A stretch of DNA of 64,000 nucleotides from assembly GCF_004362525.1 (NCBI RefSeq), contig NZ_SNXS01000004.1, positions 62,001-126,000 of the forward strand, read 5' to 3'. Positions 47,375 through 58,187 of the stretch are shown in pieces; within the stretch, counting starts at the first letter, position 1; each line of letters begins with the position of its first letter. Below the pieces are notes generated by a model that was not told where the DNA came from, ran no database searches, and saw nothing but the letters and a program-made list of their open reading frames with translations. Origin of the DNA: Roseateles toxinivorans. Its GTDB lineage: Bacteria > Pseudomonadota > Gammaproteobacteria > Burkholderiales > Burkholderiaceae_C. The position numbers were made by a program, and so were the translations under genes.

Positions 47375-48604
47375 ATGGGCAATCGCTTCCAAGACTTTCA
47401 CCGTGTACTGGCCGCCGAGTCGGTGTCGAATTTCGGCGCCATGCTCAGCCGGCTGGCGATTCCCTGGCTGGCCACCTTGACCCTGGCGGCCACCCCGCTG
47501 CAAATGGGTTGGCTGCTGGTGGCCGATGTGCTGGCCGGCGCGGTGGGCGGCCTGCTGCTGGGGGCCTGGATCGATGCCCGAGGCAAGCGCCGGGTGATGC
47601 TGGTCACCGATGTGCTGCGCGCCGCCGTGCTGGCCGGCCTGGGTGCGCTTGCCTGGCTGCAACAGCTGAATCTGCCCCTGCTGGTCGCTGCTGCCGCTGC
47701 CAACGGCCTGCTCACCGTGGCCTTCGAGATGGCCCGCTCGGCCTGGATGGCGCAGCGTATCGCCGATGCGAACCTGACCCGAGCCAATGCCCAGCTGGCC
47801 GTGGGCACCAGCCTGTCCGAGACGCTGGCCTTTGCTCTGGGCGGCTGGCTGTACCAGGGTCTGGGGGCGGTGCTGGCGCTGTTGGTGGACGCGCTGAGCT
47901 ATCTGGCCTCGGCGCTGTGCCTGCGCGGTCTGCCCGAGGCGCCTGCCGCGGCTCAGGCAGCGCGAGAAGGCCCGGTCTGGCGGCAATGGCGGGACGACAC
48001 CGCCGCCGGCCTGGCCCTGCTGTGGAGCGATTCCCGACTGCGCCTGCTAGCTGTTATCGAGGTGCTGGGGGCGCTGGCCATGAGCCTGGGCGGCACCAGC
48101 TACATGATCTTCGTCACCCGCGAGCTGGGCTTCAGCACCGGCGAGCAGGGATTGATCTTCGCCACCGGTGGCCTTGGCGCCTTGCTGGGTGCCAGCCTGG
48201 CCGTCCGCCTGGGGCGGCGCCTCGGTGGCGGGATGGCTATGGCGGCCGGGCTGGCGTTGTGCGCGCTGGGGGCGGCCTGCACGCCGCTGGCCGTCGGCGC
48301 GGGCCTGATGGCCGCGGCGCTGCTGGTGACGCAACAAGTCGTCGGCGATGCCGGCCAGACGGTGCACCAGATTCACGAACGCACGCTGCGCCAGACGCTG
48401 GTGCCTGAAGGCCTGCTGGCCCGGGTCGATGGCGGCTTGCGCAGCCTGGGCCAGGGTGCCACCTTGGCCGGTGCACTGGGTGGCGGCATGCTGGCCAGTG
48501 CCTGGGGCACGCGCCTGGCACTATGGGGTATGGTGGCGCTGATGGGTCTGGCCGCGGTGCTGGCCTGGCGGGGCCTGGCCGCTGTGCGCTCACCCCAGCC
48601 TTGA
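47375..48604 (+). CDS. MFS transporter
   Basis: A 409-residue inner-membrane protein with about 12 hydrophobic helices. The cytoplasmic loop GAWIDARGKRRVM is the MFS loop 2-3 signature. It is similar to the group that contains macrolide/enterobactin exporters (MFS_3). The start at 47375 (MGNRF) is preferred; the upstream in-frame region overlaps the ferredoxin gene on the other strand. Confidence 0.87.
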   Translation: MGNRFQDFHRVLAAESVSNFGAMLSRLAIPWLATLTLAATPLQMGWLLVADVLAGAVGGLLLGAWIDARGKRRVMLVTDVLRAAVLAGLGALAWLQQLNLPLLVAAAAANGLLTVAFEMARSAWMAQRIADANLTRANAQLAVGTSLSETLAFALGGWLYQGLGAVLALLVDALSYLASALCLRGLPEAPAAAQAAREGPVWRQWRDDTAAGLALLWSDSRLRLLAVIEVLGALAMSLGGTSYMIFVTRELGFSTGEQGLIFATGGLGALLGASLAVRLGRRLGGGMAMAAGLALCALGAACTPLAVGAGLMAAALLVTQQVVGDAGQTVHQIHERTLRQTLVPEGLLARVDGGLRSLGQGATLAGALGGGMLASAWGTRLALWGMVALMGLAAVLAWRGLAAVRSPQP

Positions 48605-48632
48605 TTAATTGTGTGTAAACGTCTATGCAGAC

Positions 48633-48659
48633 TAAAGTTCTGCAAACCCCTGCCGAAAT
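48633..48659 (+). promoter_or_regulatory. sigma-28 (FliA)-like promoter
   Basis: TAAAGTTC, exactly 11 bp, then GCCGAAAT. Compared with TAAAGTTT-N11-GCCGATAA this is 7 of 8 and 6 of 8. The start would be near 48666, with GGAGG at 48668-48672 and ATG at 48681. Confidence 0.6.
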
Positions 48660-48680
48660 CGTGACACGGAGGTACTCGCC

Positions 48681-49385
48681 ATGAGAGTTGACCAGACCGC
48701 TACTGCCACGCCCACGGTAACAGCGTTGCCCGCAACGCGGACCATCAAGGAAGAAACGCGCCCCCCGGTTGCCATTGCGCGCACCGAGGCCGCGCCTTCT
48801 GCTCGCGTGGACGGGCTGCGGGTTTCTATTTCGGATGCTGCACGCCAGGCTGCCAACGCGGCGGGCGCAGCTGCAGCCGCCGATTCAAGCTCGGGCGGAG
48901 AGGCCGCTGCCGTGTCGAGTGCGCAAAGCTCGGGCGTGGCCCAGCCGCTGAGCCTGATCGAAGGCGTGCCCTGGCCTGTAGGGGTCGGCCCTCCGCCACC
49001 CTGGCAGCCCGCTCAAGGGGCCGCCGGCGCCGCCAGCCTGGTGGCGCCCACGGTCACCGAGCAGAATCTGTCGCAAACCCGCCCTCCGGCAGAGGCCGAG
49101 GTGGCCCGCGAAGAGCCGCGTGCCGATGTGTCGGCCCAGGTGGCCGCGCAGGCTCAGTTGGCGGCAGCGGCAGTGCCGGCCCGCGCCAACCGCGAGCTGC
49201 CGCAGGCACAGGCACCGCGCAGCCAGGAAACCAAGCCTGAGGCGGTGCAGGCCCGCAATACCGCCGGCCTCGAGGCCCGCAACGAGGCAACTCGGTTGAA
49301 CGAACGCCGCAAGGCCAGTGCGGTGTATGCCAATGAGGCCGGTCAGCAGACCCAGCAGAATCTAGCCCTCAATGTAAAGGTCTGA
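48681..49385 (+). CDS. Ala-rich, probably disordered protein, likely flagellum-linked
   Basis: A 234-residue cytoplasmic protein of unknown function. It is rich in Ala, Gln, Pro and Glu with no signal peptide, membrane helix or Cys, so it is probably largely unfolded. The N-terminal segment VDGLRVSISDAARQA has the style of flagellar substrates and FlgM-like proteins, but no sigma-binding C end is seen. The sigma-28-like promoter directly upstream and the strong terminator after it make a single-gene unit. Confidence 0.68.
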   Translation: MRVDQTATATPTVTALPATRTIKEETRPPVAIARTEAAPSARVDGLRVSISDAARQAANAAGAAAAADSSSGGEAAAVSSAQSSGVAQPLSLIEGVPWPVGVGPPPPWQPAQGAAGAASLVAPTVTEQNLSQTRPPAEAEVAREEPRADVSAQVAAQAQLAAAAVPARANRELPQAQAPRSQETKPEAVQARNTAGLEARNEATRLNERRKASAVYANEAGQQTQQNLALNVKV

Positions 49386-49398
49386 TCAGAGCAGCATC

Positions 49399-49436
49399 AA
49401 GCCCGCCAGGCAAGCAGCCTGGCGGGCTTTCTTTTT
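49399..49436. terminator. intrinsic terminator
   Basis: AAGCCCGCCAGGC and GCCTGGCGGGCTT form a perfect 13-bp stem with a 5-base loop, followed by a T-rich run (TTTCTTTTT). It ends the gene at 48681 and can also serve the minus-strand ABC gene. Confidence 0.9.
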
Positions 49437-49438
49437 GC

Positions 49439-51307
<1,869 letters not shown>

Positions 51308-51341
51308 GCGGGATCTCCGGATATGTAGAGGGGCCGTGCGC

Positions 51342-52841
51342 TCAGGCGCCGGCCTTGTCATGCCGCAGCGCGCTCTGCGCCAGGGCGATCAATTCTTCGG
51401 GCTGCTGCAGGGCATCGTCGATCTGGGCCACGCCCAGGCTGAGCGTCAAGGTGACGGGGCGGCCGTCGGGGGCATTCAAAGTGCCGGCCTGCAGCTTGGC
51501 ACGTATGCGCTCGGCCACCTGCCGACCCTCGGCCAGATCGGTGTCGGGCATGACCAGGCAGAACTCCTGGCCGCTGACGCGGGCCAGCCAGTCCACCAGG
51601 CGGATGCTGCCCTGAGCCAGCTCGGCAAAGTGCTGCAGGGCCTTGTCGCCCGCCGCCCAGCCATAGCGCTGGTTCAGGTCATGCAGATGGCTGATGTCCA
51701 TCCAGGCCAGGCTCAGCGGCCGGCCGTGCTTGCGCGCGCTGCCGAACTCGCGCTCCAGGCGCAGATCGAAATAGCGGCGGTTGTTGAGCTGCGTCAGCGG
51801 GTCCTGGTAGCTTTCGCGCAGCACCGCGTCGCCGGCATTCGGGCCAACCGGCTTCAGCAACTGATCCATCCGTTCGGACACCACCTTGGTCACGTTCAGC
51901 AGGTGCTGCAGCTGGGCCTGCTCCTGCGGGGTGCTGCCCAGCGGGCGTATGCCCACTGGCGCGGCATAGACCTCCAGCCGGTTGCGGCCGGCCGTCTTGG
52001 CCTCGAACACGGCCACGTCCAGCTGGCGCCACAGCTCCGGCGCGGGTGCGCCCGGCGCCAGAAAGGCCAGGCCGGCGCTGGCCGTCAGCGACAGATGGGT
52101 GGGTGCCGCACCCTCGGCCGCATGGGCGTCGATCATGAACTGGTGCTGGGCAATGCGCTGAACCAGCAGCCGAGCATCGGCCAGCAGGGTGGCGCGGTCA
52201 TAGCGGCTCAAGAGGCAGACGAATTTGTCGGCGCCAACGCGGGCCAGCAGGTCGCTGGGTGCCAGCTCGCTGCCCAAGAGCATGGCCATCTGCACCAGCA
52301 CCAGATCGCCGCCCAGGCGGCCATATTGCTCGTTGACCTGGCTGAACTGGTCCAGATCGAGAAAGACCGCGGCCTTGTGTACGTCGGCCGACAAGTTGAC
52401 CAGACATTGCGTCAGCTCGGCGTCGAAGCGCTCGCGGTTGGGCAGGCCGGTCAGTGCATCGGTCTGGGGCGGCGCGGCGCGCTTGACCTGGCTGGCACGC
52501 CGGGCCAACCGCTCTAGCCGCAGCGCCAGCAGGTCGGCGCGCGGGGTGAACGGCGCCAGATCGTCGTGCTCGGACAGATAGCCCAGCACGCTCAGCTCCT
52601 GCGCCTCGGCGCTGGTCAGCACCAGGGTGGGGCGGGTGTCCTGCAGATACTCGGCCTGCAACTCGTCCGGGCCGGCAAAGGCATAGGCCGGCAGCACGCG
52701 CAACTCGGCCTTGAGCTGCCAGGAGTCACCCGGCAGGCAAGACCTGGCACTGAGACCCAGCGCCCCCAGCGCCTCCAACAAAGGCGCCAGTTCGGCGCCC
52801 GTGTCGGAGGTGGCAACCCACACCACACGTGTTGTATCCAA
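51342..52841 (-). CDS. protein with two degenerate GGDEF domains
   Basis: A 499-residue soluble protein. Residues about 1-115 resemble a receiver fold without a clear phospho-acceptor site. Two GGDEF-type domains follow: the first (TDALTGLPNR to about 300) has GADKF and the second (DPLTQLNNRR to the end) has SGQEF at the active site. Neither fits GG(D/E)EF, so cyclase activity is doubtful and a c-di-GMP or partner-binding role is more likely. It lies between dbpA and the ABC gene, 34-39 bp from each. Confidence 0.82.
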   Translation of the reverse strand: MDTTRVVWVATSDTGAELAPLLEALGALGLSARSCLPGDSWQLKAELRVLPAYAFAGPDELQAEYLQDTRPTLVLTSAEAQELSVLGYLSEHDDLAPFTPRADLLALRLERLARRASQVKRAAPPQTDALTGLPNRERFDAELTQCLVNLSADVHKAAVFLDLDQFSQVNEQYGRLGGDLVLVQMAMLLGSELAPSDLLARVGADKFVCLLSRYDRATLLADARLLVQRIAQHQFMIDAHAAEGAAPTHLSLTASAGLAFLAPGAPAPELWRQLDVAVFEAKTAGRNRLEVYAAPVGIRPLGSTPQEQAQLQHLLNVTKVVSERMDQLLKPVGPNAGDAVLRESYQDPLTQLNNRRYFDLRLEREFGSARKHGRPLSLAWMDISHLHDLNQRYGWAAGDKALQHFAELAQGSIRLVDWLARVSGQEFCLVMPDTDLAEGRQVAERIRAKLQAGTLNAPDGRPVTLTLSLGVAQIDDALQQPEELIALAQSALRHDKAGA

Positions 52842-52880
52842 GACTAGCTCCCCGCAATGCTGGGCTTATTCTGCCTGTGA

Positions 52881-54305
52881 TCAGCGTGTCAACTCTTCGA
52901 GCAATCTGACTTTGACTTTCTTGCCCTTGACCTTGCCCGCCGACAGCTTGCGCACCGCCTCGGCGGCGATATCACGGGCCACCGCCACATAGGTGTGGAA
53001 CTCGGTGATATTGATCTTGCCGACCTGGGCTGCGGTGTAGCCGGCCTCGCCGGTCAGCGCACCCAGCACGTCGCCGGGGCGTATCTTCTCCTTGCGGCCG
53101 CCGAGGATCTGCAGCGTCTCCATCGCCGGCAACAGCGGTTCGCTGCTGGCGGGGGTCAGCTCACTGAGCTGGTGCCACTTCGATTCCTGGCCCTGCATCT
53201 TTTCGATATTGCCCACGCGCCCCATCTCGTCGAGGCTGGCCAGGCTGAAAGCCCAGCCGTCCTCGTCGGCGCGGCCGGTGCGGCCGATGCGGTGGGTGTG
53301 CACCTCGATGTCGGGCGTGATGTCCACATTGATCACCGCCTCCAGCTGGGCGATGTCCAGGCCGCGGGCGGCGACGTCGGTGGCCACCAGCACCGAGATG
53401 CTGCGATTGGCGAACTGGATCAGCACCTGGTCGCGATCGCGCTGCTCCAGATCGCCATGCAGGGCCAGCGCCTTGTAACCCTGGGCCTCCAGCACGTCGA
53501 CCAGATCGCGGCATTGCTGCTTGGTGTTGCAGAAGGCCAGCGTGCTGGCCGGCCGGTAGTGGGCCAGCAGCAGCGACACCGCATGCAGGCGCTGCTCCTC
53601 GGTGACCTCGTAGAAGCGCTGGCGGATCTTGCTGGCTGAATGCTGGGTGGTCAGCTTGACCTCCAGCGGGTTGCGCAGGAACTGCTTGCTCAGATTGGCG
53701 ATGCCCTCGGGGTAGGTGGCCGAGAACAGCAGGGTCTGGCGCGTCTTCGGGCACTGCTTGGCGACGGTGACGATGTCATCGAAGAAACCCATGTCCAGCA
53801 TGCGGTCAGCCTCGTCGAGCACCAGGGTGTTCAGCGCACTTAAGGAGAGGGTTCCGCGGTCCAGATGGTCCATCAGCCGGCCGGGCGTGCCGACGACGAT
53901 GTGCGCGCCATGCTCCAGGCTGGCGATCTGCGGGCGCATCGTCGAGCCGCCGCACAGCGTCAGGATCTTGATATTGTCCTCGGCGCGGGCCAGGCGGCGG
54001 ATCTCCTGGGTCACCTGGTCGGCCAGCTCGCGGGTCGGGCACATCACCAGCGCCTGGACCTCGAAGCGGCGCAGATCCAGCTTGTTCAGCAGGGCCAGCG
54101 CAAAGGCGGCCGTCTTGCCGCTGCCGGTCTTGGCCTGGGCGATCAGGTCCTGGCCGGCGAGTGCGGCGGGCAGGCTGGCGGCCTGGATGGGCGTCATCTG
54201 CGAGTAGCCCAGCTGCTCCAGATTGGCCAGCATGGCGGGCGTCAAGGGCAGGCGCTTGAAGGCCAGGGAGTCGTCGGCGGACGTGTCTTGTAAGGCGATA
54301 GTCAT
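52881..54305 (-). CDS. dbpA: ATP-dependent RNA helicase DbpA
   Basis: A 474-residue DEAD-box helicase acting in 50S ribosomal subunit assembly. The helicase core shows AKTGSGKT, PTRELA, TPGR, DEADRMLD, SAT and HRIGRTGR. The C-terminal DbpA RNA-binding domain (KIRPGDVLGALTGEAGY) recognises 23S rRNA hairpin 92 in the E. coli protein. The start at 54305 leaves a 34-bp gap from queE. Confidence 0.93.
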   Translation of the reverse strand: MTIALQDTSADDSLAFKRLPLTPAMLANLEQLGYSQMTPIQAASLPAALAGQDLIAQAKTGSGKTAAFALALLNKLDLRRFEVQALVMCPTRELADQVTQEIRRLARAEDNIKILTLCGGSTMRPQIASLEHGAHIVVGTPGRLMDHLDRGTLSLSALNTLVLDEADRMLDMGFFDDIVTVAKQCPKTRQTLLFSATYPEGIANLSKQFLRNPLEVKLTTQHSASKIRQRFYEVTEEQRLHAVSLLLAHYRPASTLAFCNTKQQCRDLVDVLEAQGYKALALHGDLEQRDRDQVLIQFANRSISVLVATDVAARGLDIAQLEAVINVDITPDIEVHTHRIGRTGRADEDGWAFSLASLDEMGRVGNIEKMQGQESKWHQLSELTPASSEPLLPAMETLQILGGRKEKIRPGDVLGALTGEAGYTAAQVGKINITEFHTYVAVARDIAAEAVRKLSAGKVKGKKVKVRLLEELTR

Positions 54306-54339
54306 CGCCCGATTATCCGGGTTTCCCCCGAATGCTCTC

Positions 54340-54981
54340 TCAGGCGATGCCGATGACCTTGTGCATCTGCACACTCAAGCGCCATTGCGGATGGGCCATG
54401 CAGTACTCGACCGCGCGGCGTGTGTTGTCGGCGCGCAGGACGCTGTCCATCGGTTGCAGGAAGAAATGGGTGAAGTTCAGCCCCTCGAAGCGCTCGGGCA
54501 GCGCCTGCGGCTGGGGGAAGACCAGCTTCAGCTCGTCGCCCTGGGTCAGCACGATCTCGGTATCGGCCTTGGGGCTGACGCAGATCCAGTCCAGGCCCTT
54601 GGGCGGTAGCTGCGTGCCATTGGTCTCGACGGCGATCTCGAAGCCGACTCCATGTAGCGCATCGACCAGCGCCTGGTCCAGCTGCAGCAGCGGCTCACCG
54701 CCGGTGCAGACGACATAGGGCTTGCCGCCCGCACCGGCCGGCCACAGTGCGGCCACCGCCTGGGCCAGCGCCTCGGGTGTGGCAAAACGTCCGCCGCCGA
54801 TGCCGTCCATGCCGACGAAATCGGTGTCGCAGAAGTTGCAGGGGGCGGTAGCGCGGTCCTGCTCGCGGCCGCTCCACAGATTGCAGCCGGCAAAGCGGCA
54901 GAACACCGACGCGCGGCCGGCCTGGGCGCCTTCACCTTGCAGGGTGAAGAACATTTCCTTGACTGCGTAACTCATGCTCAA
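54340..54981 (-). CDS. queE: 7-carboxy-7-deazaguanine synthase
   Basis: A 213-residue radical SAM enzyme that makes 7-carboxy-7-deazaguanine in queuosine synthesis. The cluster motif is C-x14-C-x2-C (GCNLWSG...APCNFCDTDF), the variant known from Burkholderia-type QueE, rather than C-x3-C-x2-C. FTLQGEGAQAGR is the N-terminal substrate segment. Its start overlaps the queD stop by 4 bp, so both steps are coupled in translation. Confidence 0.93.
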   Translation of the reverse strand: MSMSYAVKEMFFTLQGEGAQAGRASVFCRFAGCNLWSGREQDRATAPCNFCDTDFVGMDGIGGGRFATPEALAQAVAALWPAGAGGKPYVVCTGGEPLLQLDQALVDALHGVGFEIAVETNGTQLPPKGLDWICVSPKADTEIVLTQGDELKLVFPQPQALPERFEGLNFTHFFLQPMDSVLRADNTRRAVEYCMAHPQWRLSVQMHKVIGIA

Positions 54982-56075
54982 ACCGGCAGTGCCGGCCCCT
55001 CCGAGGCAGCGCTGACGATAGCGCCGCAGCCGCGTGTTTCATACAGGTCCACGCGGTCCAGCTGCGGCAGCTGGGCGCGGGCCTTCTCCAGTATCCAGGC
55101 GGCGATGCTGGCGGTGTCGCCGTCGGCCATGTCTGCGATCTCGTACAGCGGCCGGTGGTCTATGGCCTTGAAGATGGGGTCGAACAGCGTCTTCACATCG
55201 CCGAAATCGACGGTCCAGCCCATCACCGTGTCCAGCGGCGCGCTCAGGTGCAGGCGCAGGGTGTAGGTGTGGCCGTGGATGCTGCGCAGGGCGCTGCCGT
55301 CGGGGGCTCGCTTGAGCTGAATCGCGCTGTCCAGCGTCAGCTCCTTCCAGATGCGGTAGCTCTCGCCATCGAAGTTGGCGCCGCAGGAGCCGGTTTCATA
55401 GACGGTGACCCAGGACAGCTCGGGCAGCTGCGGCTTCAGCCGCTGCCACAGCCAGCTGGAGATGACCTCGCTGGTCGGGTTGTCCAGGCCGGCTATGTCG
55501 TTCAGGCACTGGTAGTTCAGCTGGTGGTGCAGCGGCGCCCAGACCTCGTCGAGATGGTCGTAGTCAATCGAAAGATCGCGTGTGCCCAGGTCCTGATTCG
55601 CATGGACGATGACCTCGAAGCCATGGCCATGCATGCGTCCGCATTTGTGGCCCAGCGGCACCTGGGGCAGGCGATGGGCGGCCTGGAAGCGGTAGCGGCG
55701 CCAGACGTGGGCCATGCCTGCGGCGTCCAGATCGACGCCCGAATGGGCCGTGCTCTGGATGCCGATCTGGGCGATGCCGGGCACGTCCAGCCGTTCACGG
55801 ATCCAGCGGGCGATGTTCTCGTCGGTGGGCTGGGCAATGGTGTTGTTCAGCAGCTGGTAGTCCAGCGGCGCCAGGCACTCTTCAAGGCGGGCGCGCAGGG
55901 CCTCGACCTCGCCGCCGGGGAAGGGCGCCCAGCCGGCCGACAGATCGGCGCGCACGGTGGCCAGATAGCTGTGGCCATGCAGGCCGCGCGAGCGGTGACC
56001 GACCGGCAGCAGGGTGACCTGGGCGGCCGATTCAAAGCCGCTGGCGGCGGAAAAAAGGGTGTGGGGCGTCGTCAT
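54978..56075 (-). CDS. queD: triple-domain 6-carboxy-tetrahydropterin synthase (QueD-like)
   Basis: A 365-residue protein about three times the usual QueD length. Domain 1 (about 6-118) keeps HGH but has Gln for the first Zn His, Ser for the catalytic Cys and Gln for the pterin Glu. Domain 2 (about 127-243) has AAHRL, HKCGRMHGH and YETGSCGA, so Zn site, Cys and Glu are present, but Asp-His is replaced (LNYQ). Domain 3 (about 245-360) lacks Cys but has IDHRPL and YETRGCGA. In known PTPS enzymes the Cys/Asp/His triad is formed between subunits, so copies 2 and 3 may form one site. It is coupled to queE in queuosine synthesis. Confidence 0.85.
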   Translation of the reverse strand: MTTPHTLFSAASGFESAAQVTLLPVGHRSRGLHGHSYLATVRADLSAGWAPFPGGEVEALRARLEECLAPLDYQLLNNTIAQPTDENIARWIRERLDVPGIAQIGIQSTAHSGVDLDAAGMAHVWRRYRFQAAHRLPQVPLGHKCGRMHGHGFEVIVHANQDLGTRDLSIDYDHLDEVWAPLHHQLNYQCLNDIAGLDNPTSEVISSWLWQRLKPQLPELSWVTVYETGSCGANFDGESYRIWKELTLDSAIQLKRAPDGSALRSIHGHTYTLRLHLSAPLDTVMGWTVDFGDVKTLFDPIFKAIDHRPLYEIADMADGDTASIAAWILEKARAQLPQLDRVDLYETRGCGAIVSAASEGPALPV

Positions 56076-56246
56076 GCAAATACCGGTAGCGGGGAGCGGC
56101 GGGCCGTGGAAGGGCAGCGCTCAAGGCGGTATTTTCGCTGTTTCGGCGCGCTGCCGGGCAGCCGGGGCCATTTGCGCAGGATTCTGCAAGCGCCGGTCGG
56201 GCGCGGGAGCTACAAATGGCGATCACTTTTGCTCAGGGAGATAGAA

Positions 56247-57197
56247 ATGATTTCAAGCGTGTTGACCGTGGGCCTGGCCCAGATAGCGCCCATCTGGCTG
56301 GACCGCGCGGCGACGCTGGCCAAGATGGTGGACTGGGTGGCCCGTGCCGGCCGCGAGGGCTGCCAGTTGGTGGCCTTTGGCGAGGCGCTGCTGCCGGGCT
56401 ATCCCTTCTGGGTCGAGCTGACCGATGGCGCGCGCTTCGAGTCGGCGCTGCAAAAGCGCTTCTATGCCCACTATGCCGAGCAGGCGGTGCGCATCGAGCG
56501 CGGCGACCTGGCGCCGCTGTGCGCCGCCGCCCGGGCGGCGAAGTGCTGGGTGCTGCTGGGTGTGATGGAGCAGCCCGCCGCGCGGGGCCACAGCGTCTAT
56601 TGTTCGATGGTCTGGATCGATCCGCAGGGCGAGGTGCGCAATGTGCACCGCAAGCTGATGCCCACCTTCGAGGAGCGTCTGGTCTGGGCCACCGGCGATG
56701 GCGCAGGCCTGCGCACCTTCGACGTCGGCCCTTTCCGCGCCGGTGGCCTGAACTGCTGGGAGAACTGGATGCCGCTGCCGCGCGCCGCGCTGCAGGCGCA
56801 AGGGGAGGACCTTCATGTGGCGCTGTGGCCGGGCAATGTGCGCAACATCATCGATCTGACCCGCCACATTGCCCGCGAGGGCCGCAGCTTTTCGCTGGCC
56901 GTCAGCGGCCTGATGCGGCGCGGCGATGTGCCGGATCACATCCCCGAGGCGGCCCTGCTGCGCGAGGTGCTGCCCGAGACCTCGGCCAATGGCGGCTCCT
57001 GCATCGCCGGGCCGGACGGACAGTGGCTGGTCGAACCGGTGGCGGACGTGGAGACCTTGATCGTCGCCCAGCTGGATCTGGCCCGGGTGCGCGAGGAACG
57101 CCAGAACTTCGACCCCAGCGGCCACTACGCCCGGCCCGATGTCTTGCGTCTGGAGATAGACCGCCGCCGCCAGCAGGTGCTGATCGAGCGCGACTAA
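56247..57197 (+). CDS. nitrilase superfamily carbon-nitrogen hydrolase
   Basis: A 316-residue enzyme with the Glu-Lys-Cys triad of the nitrilase branch: AFGEALLPGYP, HRKLMPT and GGLNCWENWMP. CWENWMP matches true nitrilases/cyanide hydratases better than amidases. It should convert a nitrile to an acid (or amide); the substrate is not known. GGGAGATAGAA precedes ATG 56247. A phytanoyl-CoA-dioxygenase-like gene follows 34 bp later in the same direction. Confidence 0.9.
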   Translation: MISSVLTVGLAQIAPIWLDRAATLAKMVDWVARAGREGCQLVAFGEALLPGYPFWVELTDGARFESALQKRFYAHYAEQAVRIERGDLAPLCAAARAAKCWVLLGVMEQPAARGHSVYCSMVWIDPQGEVRNVHRKLMPTFEERLVWATGDGAGLRTFDVGPFRAGGLNCWENWMPLPRAALQAQGEDLHVALWPGNVRNIIDLTRHIAREGRSFSLAVSGLMRRGDVPDHIPEAALLREVLPETSANGGSCIAGPDGQWLVEPVADVETLIVAQLDLARVREERQNFDPSGHYARPDVLRLEIDRRRQQVLIERD

Positions 57198-57231
57198 ACT
57201 GAACTTCTCACATACAGACGGAGACCTCGGC

Positions 57232-58077
57232 ATGCTCAGCGCGGCGCAACAACAGCAGTTCCAACAAGACGGCTACCTGGTCATGCCCGGCTTCAAGTCG
57301 GCTCACGAAGTGGCCGCGCTGCGCGAACGGGCCCAGGCCATCGTCGAGGCCTTCGACCCGGGCGAGCAGAAGAGCATCTTCACCACCGACGAGACCAAGC
57401 GCCAGGACGACAGCTACTTCCTGGGCTCCGGCGACAAGATGCGCTGCTTCTTCGAGGAGAAAGCCTTCGATGCCCAGGGGCGCCTCGGCCAGGCCAAGGC
57501 CCTGTCGATCAACAAGATCGGCCACGCGCTGCACGATCTGGACCCGGTGTTCGACGCCTTCTCCCACGGCCCCGAGCTGGCCGCGCTGGCCCGTGATCTG
57601 GGTCTGGGGCAGCCGCAGATCTGGCAGTCGATGTACATCTTCAAGCAGCCAGGCATCGGCGGCGAGGTGCGCTGGCACCAGGACGCGACCTATTTCGACA
57701 CTGATCCGATGAGCGTGACCACCTTCTGGTTTGCGCTGGAAGACGCCACCCGCGACAACGGCTGCCTGTGGGTGGAGCCGGGCGGCCAGCAGGGGGCGCG
57801 CGGCGTGCTGCGCGAGCTGTTCGTGCGCGACGGCGACAAGACCGAGCTGCTGAAGCTGGACGCCACGCCCTGGCCGGACGACAGCCTGGCCGTGCCGGTG
57901 GAGGTCAAGGCCGGTACCCTGGTGTGCTTCCACGGCCTGCTGCCCCACTACAGCGCGCCCAACCTGTCGCCGGTCTCGCGCCATGCCTACACCCTGCATG
58001 TGACCGACGCGCGCACCCGCTACTCGCCGCGCAACTGGCTGCAACGGGACGGAGCGCTGCCGCTGCGCGGCTTCTGA
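57232..58077 (+). CDS. phytanoyl-CoA dioxygenase (PhyH) family protein
   Basis: A 281-residue Fe(II)/2-oxoglutarate oxygenase. The metal site is H-x-D in RWHQDATYF, with a distal His in the region HGLLPHYSAPN; an Arg in the C-terminal part (LSPVSRHAYTLH) would bind 2-oxoglutarate. It hydroxylates a small molecule that cannot be named from sequence. The position after the nitrilase gene suggests a two-step conversion. Confidence 0.88.
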   Translation: MLSAAQQQQFQQDGYLVMPGFKSAHEVAALRERAQAIVEAFDPGEQKSIFTTDETKRQDDSYFLGSGDKMRCFFEEKAFDAQGRLGQAKALSINKIGHALHDLDPVFDAFSHGPELAALARDLGLGQPQIWQSMYIFKQPGIGGEVRWHQDATYFDTDPMSVTTFWFALEDATRDNGCLWVEPGGQQGARGVLRELFVRDGDKTELLKLDATPWPDDSLAVPVEVKAGTLVCFHGLLPHYSAPNLSPVSRHAYTLHVTDARTRYSPRNWLQRDGALPLRGF

Positions 58078-58115
58078 CCGGGGCTTGCTGCCGCAGGCCG
58101 GGGGGCCAGGTCTCC

Positions 58116-58135
58116 ACCGGTATTGCGCCGGTTTT
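58116..58135 (+). terminator. weak intrinsic terminator after the PhyH gene
   Basis: ACCGG...CCGGT with a 7-base loop, running into TTTT. The stem is only 5 bp. Confidence 0.35.
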
Positions 58136-58187
58136 GACTGCGGGTTTTCACTCCAGATTCTTTCGGGATCAGGTGCCGGGCCAGGTC

